64,000 nucleotides of DNA from assembly GCA_035079385.1 (NCBI GenBank), contig JAVHKY010000028.1, positions 7,316,001-7,380,000 of the forward strand. The letters are read 5' to 3'. Made by a program: the position numbers and the translations under genes. Within the stretch, counting starts at the first letter, position 1, and every line of letters begins with the position of its first letter. The DNA comes from Aspidiotus rigidus. Taxonomy: Eukaryota; Arthropoda; Insecta; Hemiptera; Diaspididae. The notes under the pieces were generated by a model. That model made no database searches and was not told where the DNA came from. It worked only from the letters and a program-made list of their open reading frames with translations. Shown piece after piece: positions 55,616 through 64,000 of the stretch.

Positions 55616-58152
55616 TACTTATAAAATTGGAGGAGTTTGGTCTATGAAGTATTACAGGTAGGCCCAAGATGAAAAGAGATTCATGGCAGCAAAATAAAAA
55701 TCTCCACAGTCAAGTAATTCAGTCTAAATTGGAAGAAGTACACAATCCTGTTCAGGTCAGAAAGTGTGTCAGTAAGACTTGATCACCAGCAGTCTACAAA
55801 TCTAAATCAACACAGTTGAATCGCCTTAAGTTTCCAAGATACTGGTTAGTAAAAATTTGCAATTCATACGAAATGGTGTAGAATATGAAAAACGATCGTC
55901 ATTCATCACCACGGAATCAGTTAAAGACAGGAGGACGGAGTGCAGTGGTAATCAAACAGCACGTGAAGTGATTGTTGTCTAGTACCTATGCATACAGTCC
56001 AATAAATCTGTACACGAAAATTATAACATAAGCAATGAAATCGAAATTATCACTGCGGGACGGCAACGTGTGTGGCTCATTTTAGTGTGTGATTCTGTAC
56101 GTGTGTGTCGTTTGTGTATCCTTCTGCCAGTAATGCAGTAAGCCTGGTTAATAGATTTTTGTAATTCTGTACCGAGTACAAGCAATAAAACTAATGTTCG
56201 TTGAATGTTTATTATAATTTATTTGATTTCACTCTATTGTTTAGTGCTTATTTTATCGGGACCATTTGTCACCCGTGTTGCTAACTCGTCTCCGATAATC
56301 GGACGGACACCTTAAGTTTAAGTTGCGCGCGCGAATTCGTAGGAACAATATTACGCCGACACCATCGTATAAATGTACATAATTTACACGAAATTACATT
56401 AATTTTCAATTTCTCGAAATATACGAGGGAGGCTACGTCGAAATCAAAAATTCACGTTCGGATTTTGATACTCAATCTTTTTAGTTTTTTCCCTTTCATA
56501 ATTTTTTCTTATTTAGGGGAAGGCGAAAAAGAGAAAAAAAAAAACGCTATCATATTTTCAAATGATTAAAATGAGAGGGAAAAAAAAGAAGCTGAACGTG
56601 ATGGAGATTCGAACGGGCTTACTTAATTACACTGAAATACTTCGCCATCGTTTTACAAAATAAAAATTTATATATTCTTCGAAAACTTCTCTCGAGCAGA
56701 AAATTATGCGCAAAAAAATCTTACGTCCATGCACTTTCTCTGTCTCTCTATCTGTCTCCTTGTTTGGCGTTATTTTGTTGACTCGTAATTTATATTCCGA
56801 TTTGGGTTTGGGCAATAGTATGGCGTTGGCGGTGACAAAGGGTTTTTAATAGATTTTTAAAAACTCACATTTTTCCAGAGTGACTGCATTAAGAGCGAAT
56901 CTATAATCTCATTAATTAACGAAAATGAGAGAGAGGAATTCGCCCGTCGAGGAAAATGAGTTAAAACTGACTCCGAAATCGAGTGCAAGAACGGTATAAG
57001 ATGCGTCGGACGGAAAAAACTCCGAACGAAGAGGACAAATTTTGGCGTCGCAATACGCTGCAACATGGTGTTGGAGAGGCTGGGGAGTGGTCCGTCCGAA
57101 AAATATATTTATTTGCGAAAAGCGCGCCGTTCGGATTCGCCTCTTCGTCTGTCTTGAGAGTGCTTCTTTTCGATAAGAGAAAACACCCTTATTTTAAGAG
57201 GTTTCCGTTTTAGGAAAATTGCCAAACATTAACGTTTACGGGCGAAATATGGTTCGCATTGCAAGGTTTCCAGCAGCAGAGGCGGAGGTGAACTGTATAC
57301 GCCAAAGAGTCGAATATGTATGCTCTACGTCCTGATACTTGCCGTTAGAAGCTTCGCACGACGATTATTAAAACTTACCATCGCGATATATTATTAGACG
57401 ATTAAAAACGACGTGGAGCCAGTAAGTTATAAGAATATCAATTAAGAACTCGCGCAAGTTTTTGCAGGGTAGAAAGACTCGCATTGGAAAAATGTAGGTA
57501 CCGTATCTTCCTCGATGATAAGGAAGTATCGTAAAATATGATAACTGTGTAATCGTTTTTGCTCAGAAAAATTATCAATCATCATAATGCATTGTTCGTT
57601 TTGCGGTGAAACTTTTGTAATGTCCTGGTGAGAAGATAAGGTGAAATAGGACTTGTTTTTTGGGTGACGAAGATCATTACAGATTGATAGAGAAACCTGT
57701 TCCCAATACTGAGCACGAGAAAATCTGGACAGGGGAAGCTTTGACATATCTGATGATAAATGACTGCTCTCCAGTTACAGCCCCGGCTTAAGCGGAGGTA
57801 TCTTCTTTCTCTCTGTCCTTATTACTAGTGAGAGTGGACTAGTTTGCAGAAGTGCTGAATTGGGTCAGGAAACCGTGAAAGAAGTAAATTTTTGCTCTTT
57901 TTTCATAGGGTTTAAATTTGGGATCTCTTCTTTTGGACGGTCGCTAAACCTTTCTCTCAACTCTTAATTTTTGAAGAATCAGTCATGGGGAGGAGTGGAC
58001 TTTCCTTACGTCCACGTCTATTACTGGGGAGGGGGGGGGTGAGAGGATCATACATCAAATATGATACAAGTATAACCTTCCACAGTGAGTTATGGACCTT
58101 GAAAAATAGGTAGAATTTGAATGTATCCGAGTGAAATCGGAGAGTCGCGTAC
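55616..58152. other. Non-coding, nothing recognised
   Basis: The minus frame 57442-57747 contains a good pyrimidine-AG (CTTATCTTCTCACCAG near 57622) but no coherent exon could be closed. Other frames are chance. Confidence 0.35.
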
Positions 58153-58269
58153 CTGGGTTGGAGTTTATGACCGTAAAACGAACGACCTTCTCCTTTACAT
58201 TTATTCAGAGTGACCCTCTCGTTAATCCCGTACTCTTCCATTCTTTCGCTGAACTTTTCACTAATTTTC
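58153..58269 (-). CDS. Candidate internal exon, unknown protein
   Basis: A 117-bp minus-strand interval bounded by an acceptor GATTCAAACAG (58270-58280) and a consensus donor CCCAG|GTACGC. The only frame open across it enters in phase 2 and reads KISEKFSERMEEYGINERVT followed by LNKCKGEGRSFYGHKLQPR, basic and hydrophilic and much less Phe/Ile-rich than neighbouring chance frames. I do not recognise a family. No partner exon in matching phase was found; the ORF at 58346-58564 on the same strand ends in a stop and does not join in frame. Confidence 0.35.
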
Positions 58270-58345
58270 CTGTTTGAATCTCATCACACTCCACTTGAGG
58301 CGCACTTGTCTTTTGTTTCTACATAAAGATCATTCGTTATGGTAC

Positions 58346-58564
58346 CTATGCATCATTCTCAAGCAATTTGAATATTTTCATCCCTTCATTGAGTAACCCC
58401 CTTATGTGATGGTTACGTATTTTGCCACTTTGTTTCCCTATTTGGTTACTTTCATTAGCTTGTCGAGAAATTTTCTGTGACAAACTATTATCGAAGGTAT
58501 TCATCTCGCTTATCTGTTCGATGATTTCCATTTTCTTCTCGTATAACTTCATCACTCGAACCAA
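58346..58564 (-). CDS. Unidentified short ORF, coiled-coil-like
   Basis: 72 codons on the minus strand: VRVMKLYEKKMEIIEQISEM has heptad-like hydrophobic spacing, then polar NESNQIGKQSGKIRNHHIRG and LLNEGMKIFKLLENDA before the stop. It lies 76 bp upstream of the candidate exon 58153-58269 on the same strand, and its stop overlaps a donor-like TAG|GTACC, so an ancestral exon with a later stop is possible. Function unknown. Confidence 0.22.
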   Translation of the reverse strand: MVRVMKLYEKKMEIIEQISEMNTFDNSLSQKISRQANESNQIGKQSGKIRNHHIRGLLNEGMKIFKLLENDA

Positions 58565-58746
58565 AAGAGAACAGTCGGGACTCGAGCGTAGCCTTTTATG
58601 AGCCGACGGATATCTTTAGAAACTTTACGACGAAAATGGGTTGAAGTGAGAATGAACTAGAAATCTTCTAGTGTCTGGTAGTTTCCCGATGAGTCCAATT
58701 GAAGTACGTTCTTCATCTGACCTGTCGTTAATCACAACTTACAAGA

Positions 58747-60335
58747 CAAAAAATTTTGACCATAGGCAAGGAATTCCCAGTCTGGGCAGAAAATTTTGAC
58801 TAGAATCATGGAATTCCTACGTTGTAGATCGAAAATTTAGACTACTATCATGGAACTCCTATGTTGCAGACAGAAAGTTCTGACCACAATAATGAAAATC
58901 TTGACTACAGCCATGTCCTATCTTGTGGACGAAAAACTATGAACACGATCATGGAATTCCTATGTCGGGATAGAAAATTGTGACTACAACCATGGAAAAT
59001 TTTCACCGCAACCACTGATTTTCTACATTGTGGATGGAAAATTTTGACTACGACCATGGAATTCCTATGTTGGGGCAGAAAATTTTGACCACTAGCATGA
59101 ATCCGTATGTTGCGGACAGAAACTTCTGACCACAACCATCAAAAATGTTGACCACAGCCGTATCCCATTTCATGGACGGAAAACTGTGGCCACGATCATG
59201 GAATCCCTATGTTGGGGATAGGGAATTGTGACCGCAACCCCTGAGTTCCTACACTGTGGATGGAAAATTTTGACTACGACCATGGAATTCCTATGTTATA
59301 GATAAACAATTTTTGACACAGCCACGGAATTCCTATGTTGTGGACGAATATGAAATTCCTATGTTGGGGTTGAAAATTTTGCCGACTGGCATGGAATCCT
59401 TATCTTGCGGACAGAAAGCTCTGACCACAACCATTAAAAATGTTGACCACAGCCGTGTCCCATCTTGTGGACGGAAAACTTTGAACACGATCATGGAATT
59501 CCTATGTTGAGGATGCAAAATTTGACTACGACCACAGAATTCTTATGTTGTGGACAAGAAATTTCGACCAAAGCCAGAAAATTCTCATACTCTGAACAGA
59601 AAACTTTGACGACGATCATGGGATTCTTATGTTGAGGATAAAAAATGTTGACCATAGCATGGGATTTGTATGTTGCGGGACAGAAAGTCTTGGCCAAAAC
59701 CATGGAAAAATTTGACCACGACCATAGAACTTCTATATTTTGTACAGAAAATTTTGACTACAACCATGGAATTCCCATTTGGTGGATGGAAAATTTTGAC
59801 CACCACCATGGAACTCCTATGTTGCGGACACAAAGTTTTGACCACAGCTATGTCTCATGTCTTGGACGGAAAACTTTGACCAAGACTATGGAATTTATAT
59901 GTTGGCGGTGGAAAATTTTGACCAAGACTATAGAAAATTTTGACCATTTGTATGAAATTCCTGTGCCGTTGACAGAGAGTCATGGCCACGACCATGGAGA
60001 ATTTTGACTACAACTATGGAATTTCCATTTGGTGTATGGAAAATTCTGACCACAACCATAGAATCCCCATTTGGAGGATGAAAAATTTTGACCACCACCA
60101 TGGAATTCCTCTGTTGCGGACTGAAAGTGTTGACCACAGTCATGCCCCATGTCCTGGACGGAAAACTTTGACTACGACCATGAAATGCGATGGAAGATTA
60201 TGACCGAGACCACAGAAAATTTTGACCAATTGGTTGAACCTCTTGTGTTGCGGACAGAGACTTTTGGCCATGACCATGGAGAATTTTGACCACAACCATG
60301 GAAACCCTACATTGCATTGTGGCTTTTGTGGATAG
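58747..60335. repeat. Minisatellite array with higher-order structure
   Basis: About 1.6 kb of diverged units of roughly 45-50 bp, consensus near GAAAATTTTGACCACRACCA then TGGAATTCCTATGTTGTGGA. A distinctive sub-unit (CAGCCRTGTCCCATYTTGTG, then GACGGAAAACT) returns at about 58910, 59155, 59450, 59845 and 60135, giving a higher-order period of roughly 250-390 bp made of 5-8 basic units. All open frames here, on both strands (for example 59645-60007), are repeats of NFDHxHGxP-like or VVVKIFxPQ-like peptides and are not genes. Confidence 0.9.
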
Positions 60336-60344
60336 AAACCAATC

Positions 60345-60720
60345 GGTTCCAAATCGACTCGCTTTTTCGACCAAAGTCTATTGGATAACTATGATAATTC
60401 GATACTTCAGAGCATGACTAACGGATTCGTGAAGTAGCATGCCATTCGATAGAGACTTGCTTTCATAGGCTACCATAGCTTTTTATGAAGGATCGAGCGT
60501 AAGAGTGTCGTGTGTACTGAAGGGAGCGCCAGTAGTTCTCGATAACAAAATCTACCAGAATCAACGTCGATTTCAAGTTGATTTCGTCTCGCCCAATATC
60601 AAGCGCAAACCGACCCAAAATGAATTTAGGCCGACTCAAAAAACGACCACTCCTTGTTACCATCGATTCATCGTCGACGTCAAGATTGAGTCGACTCCCG
60701 GTATTATAGAATATGTGTAA
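60345..60720. repeat. GAGTCGACTC repeat, third location
   Basis: TTCCAAATCGACTCGCTTTT (60349-60368) corresponds to 31299-31318. AATCAACGTCGATTTCAAGT, CGACTCAAAAAACGACC and TTGAGTCGACTCCCGGTATT (60685-60704) correspond to 31330-31420 and 32660-32690. Here the parts are in one piece, which outlines the unbroken element of about 370 bp. Confidence 0.55.
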
Positions 60721-62679
60721 TTGGTTGCGTTGGATCTATTCTATAACCTGTTCTATAGCATCCCACTCGATACGCCACTCAAAAGCACCCTTTACAACTC
60801 AGCTCCAGTCCCTGGCGCCCTATACATCTCACCCAAATGTCTACCACTCTCAGATTCACTCTCTCCCCCTATCATTTTCTCCCGGAAAAAATATTGGGTT
60901 AGTCTTTCCTTTCTTATAAGAAAATCAAAAAGTTCTCCATTCAATAATGGTTTGCCACATGTCTACTGCAAAAAGTTAGGCGCGAGAGTTTCTACGCAAG
61001 ACTCCATCGGTATTCAATATCCTCGCATTAAAGGTACCAACGAAGCGGATGACCAACCATTCGGAATGGAATAAAATTAAACAGGTATTACGAAATTCAA
61101 TTTAATTTAATAATGCTCGGGAATGAAGGAACCTTTTAATACTCGACATTACTGGAGAAGCTAACACGATTTACTCTTTCGGAATAATTCTTAATTCCCA
61201 TTTCGAGAAAATTTTATCCCAACATGCATAGTTTTCACGTAGTTGGGCGCACACGCCGCCAACTTTTGCAGCGTTCCTTCGGTTGAAGGTGGAATATTTT
61301 CATTTTCGCTATACCCGAACGCGCGCCTTTCGCTCTCTTTCATCGAATCAAAAAAGAAAGGTTCCTACGTTTTAGCGACACAAAGATGAAAACCGTTGTA
61401 TAATAATACATAATTAATTAAACAACGAGTGTCGGTATATCTTCTGACTCCTCTGTTTCTTTCTCACCCCGCCGTCACTCTCTGTGTCAGATATCAATCA
61501 CCTTCATAACATGGTAAAATGGAAAATCCCTTCTTTCGGAATATCATCTCATCGTCCTCGTATTTTGATTTACGAATGTTGAACGCGGCGTACGATACCC
61601 AGTAATGGTCGTCTAAATCACGTCTGTCGCATTATTTGTGTTGCTAATATTTGCGGTGACGAGTTCCGAGAAAAGGCTTAGATTGACGAATGATAATGGA
61701 ATGTCGCGAGGAAAATTCGTGTTCATATTTCAAAACTTTTGAAAGGCATTATTCGTTTTTTTTTTCTCCTCGCGATTTTTATTTGAAAATGCTACGAAGG
61801 GCGGAAAATTACGATTCCGGCACCATTAATACGCACGTCTTTTGTTATCAATCTGTTTTACATGAGCTTAAAGGCCCGTTGTTGGTTCAAATAGCTGCCA
61901 AAGAACTTCAACGGATGTTAAATTTTCGATGTTTTGTACATAGAAAAAAGTTTATGAGAAATAAAGGTACGAATTAGACTGATCAAGCCATAGCATTTTG
62001 CCCATCGACCTACATTTCTTTGTATCAAGTGATTGGATGATGGTTTCAAAAATTGGTACGATCGTTTGGTTGATAATTGAGTATCGAAAAATCTGGAGTT
62101 CCTTATCTTTCTTCATTTGCTGACACATTCTTTTCGTGTTTTTTTTTTCACGAGATCGAGTATGTGCTCAAATGTTCCTTGCTATACATACACGATTATG
62201 GAACTATACACACTGTGTTCATTATAAACGAATCCGAATTCGATCACGATAAACTACGAATAACCTCGACCGTAGGTAGCAGCAAATCTCCCATGTGACT
62301 GATCACCGGACACGATATTTATGGTACAATTCATTCGTGTTGGTCGCCTTTACCCTTTTAGACTTATTAACTCGGTCGCCGCATTAGCATTTTAAAATAA
62401 TAACTTATATAAATGCGAGTGAGGGAAAACAGACATTGAACTTTCCACACGTTACCTTATTGATTTGGTATCGTTAATAAAATTCATAAATATACCCCCT
62501 TGATTAATAACAAAAAGCAACAACGTAAACAAGAAAGCATTTCGGGGGAAAGAAAAAAAAAAAACAAAAAGCTCATTTTGCCGACATGCAGGGAATTACG
62601 GCGCTGCGTATTTATCGCGTGTTATAAGTGGCTTTTTCAAAAGTCAGCAAACCGAGTGAACAGTTAGCGGTCATGCTAC
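60721..62679. other. Non-coding, nothing recognised
   Basis: The 117-codon frame 60721-61074 (+) and 61690-61977 (+) show no motif. Probably intron or intergenic. Confidence 0.35.
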
Positions 62680-62785
62680 CTTCCTCGCCCTTTCTCGACT
62701 TGGCTGTGGATCCGCGTGTGTACGCACGGCGTGGCGCCGCGGGCACGGGCTCGTCGTGCACGAGTTCGGTGTATTTGACGCGTAC
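62680..62785 (-). CDS. GC-rich candidate exon, unknown protein
   Basis: The minus strand has a strong acceptor (a pyrimidine tract, CTTCCCCCCTCCCCACAG, before 62785) and a donor GAAG|GTAGCA after 62680. The 106-bp interval is clearly GC-rich in an AT-rich setting. The frame that starts with the first base is open: VRVKYTELVHDEPVPAAPRR followed by AYTRGSTAKSRKGEE. The sequence is basic and low in hydrophobics, like a disordered or nuclear segment. The family is not recognised. A plus-strand frame over the same bases (62628-62858) has no splice or domain support, and the strand is chosen from the splice sites. Confidence 0.45.
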
Positions 62786-64000
62786 CTGTGGGGAGGGGGG
62801 AAGAACTAGACGCGTGAATAGAATTACAATAATTGTAGCGATCGAAGATATCGAATGATTTTGTACTCGTATAGTACTATTGATTTGTAAACATGTTTGT
62901 ATAGTTATTTGTAGTATGTTTTTCGATTCATCATTTTTAATTTAATCGAATATTACGTATCACTCGTCATAATTAAATGATGCACGAGAACTTCGAACTT
63001 GTCATCTATACATATAGTTCAATAAGCTGAGAAAATGTACTCGTGCTCGTATCTAAATTTGACGAGTAATTTAGATGCTAGATGAGTACATCAAGCAACT
63101 GTATTTAGTGGAAATGCGTGCATCATATCTTTATGAAAAATTTCAACTTATGATTACAGAGCGGTTTTAAAGAATTGAGACTAGTACAGAAAAGAATCTA
63201 TTAAAAAAAGAAGAAAAGTTTAATTCTCGATTAGAACTCAATAAGGAGTTATTAGATCATTTTTTTTTTTTCTTGCTTTCAATAAATTGCAATCTGGTGC
63301 ATTTAACCATTCGCGATCTTCAAGGAAAGGAGAAAAAAAGTGTACTGCATGTGTGCTAAATAAGGTTAGACGGAATGGTATCGTACGTAATGTTCAGGGT
63401 ATTAGTGCGAGAGTGTGTCCATGCCTTTAAGTGTAATGATCGCACGAGTATTGACGCGGTAGTAATCATTTTTTTTTTTAGGCTATAAAAACTGATTTCG
63501 TTCGTGTCTTATGTGATTTAATGAGGAATAATTTCTTAATCATTACGAGCTGATGCGAATGAAAAAAAATGAACCCTAGCATTTAGTTGTACTACGTCCA
63601 GTATATACTAGATGCTATATAAAGTACAAAGATACGATAGTTCAATTCTGATCCGCTATAGAATGTAATTACCGTTACAATAATACACATTTTTTCTTAG
63701 TTTAGAACGTCGATGTTGAAATAATTAGTGTTCAATAAAGAAACGAACTTTCATTAACGTTTAAGTCAAGAAGTAGGTCTGATGGCGTAATTTTTTGCGA
63801 ATACCTTCGCATTCTTGCGTGCTATTTAGCGCAGCAGAGTACGATCGCAGCTAATGTGGTACTGACGATTAGATGCTGACTAATTTCGTGACACAAGATC
63901 ACCACTAATCGACGTCAAGGAATCCGGAATTTGAGAATGTTGATTGAAACGACAGTGTTGGGAAAACAGGGTTCGAAGGGATCACAACCTCAACAAAAAG
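62786..64000. other. Non-coding AT-rich DNA
   Basis: No ORF, repeat family or RNA gene is recognised. Confidence 0.45.

Noticed and set aside
58905..60352. Ten or more overlapping ORFs of 60-120 codons on both strands
   Set aside because: They repeat the same short peptides and follow the minisatellite units; repeats lacking stops give open frames without coding.
1..64000. tRNA and rRNA genes
   Set aside because: Scattered GGTTCGA words were checked by eye, but none had a matching A box and acceptor stem; no rRNA-like conserved stretch was seen.

Overview
The window looks like AT-rich animal nuclear DNA, most likely from an insect. The mitochondrial insert at 1.5-2.6 kb reads as an extremely AT-rich arthropod-type cytochrome b that uses TGA as tryptophan. 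The mobile-element mix (Penelope-like elements, R1, RTE-like and I/LOA-like LINEs, a piggyBac-type remnant, a hAT-type MITE) is typical of insects. I cannot name the species; a hymenopteran is possible but unproven. There are no operons, rRNA or tRNA genes that I can recognise, and no intact long gene.

Layout. 1-3 kb: foldback element next to a nuclear copy of mitochondrial cytochrome b (numt). 5.3-6.55 kb: an unidentified broken protein-coding remnant. 7.0 kb and 32.4 kb: two copies of one foldback MITE. 10.5-11.1 kb: two candidate exons of a C2H2 zinc-finger gene (minus strand) whose splice phases agree. 11.7-12.35 kb: Penelope remnant split by a 191-bp hAT-type MITE with a perfect 8-bp target duplication. 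13.45-14.33 kb: an 871-bp element with nested inverted repeats. 17.2-21.3 kb: nest of retroelements, in which a Penelope-like element with an inverted partial copy sits inside an I/LOA-like LINE. 24.2-27.5 kb: I/LOA, R1 and RTE-like LINE remnants. 29.8-31.15 kb: R1 remnant interrupted by a TIR MITE. 31.3-32.8, 42.1-43.4 and 53.4-54.6 kb: copies of a TIR repeat family with internal ~46-bp tandem units and many TGACGTCA palindromes. 37.6-40.0 kb: second head-to-head Penelope-like element. 40.1-41.0 kb: FLYWCH zinc-finger exon and an unidentified ORF. 48.9-49.4 kb: TIR element with an internal 52-bp tandem array. 50.7 kb: piggyBac-type C-terminal remnant. 54.7-55.6 kb: decayed Penelope copy. 58.15-58.57 kb: one candidate exon and an unidentified ORF. 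58.75-60.33 kb: higher-order minisatellite. 62.7 kb: GC-rich candidate exon. The rest is AT-rich intergenic or intronic DNA in which I see nothing.

The window is therefore mostly a repeat graveyard with a few candidate host exons that could belong to large-intron genes reaching outside it. The most interesting parts are the Penelope-like elements (four loci, two with head-to-head inverted partial copies, conserved 3' hairpins and a hammerhead-ribozyme-like core) and two repeat families (the CTCGAG/TGACGTCA TIR family and the 52-bp-array TIR family) whose internal arrays look like amplified pieces of the element.
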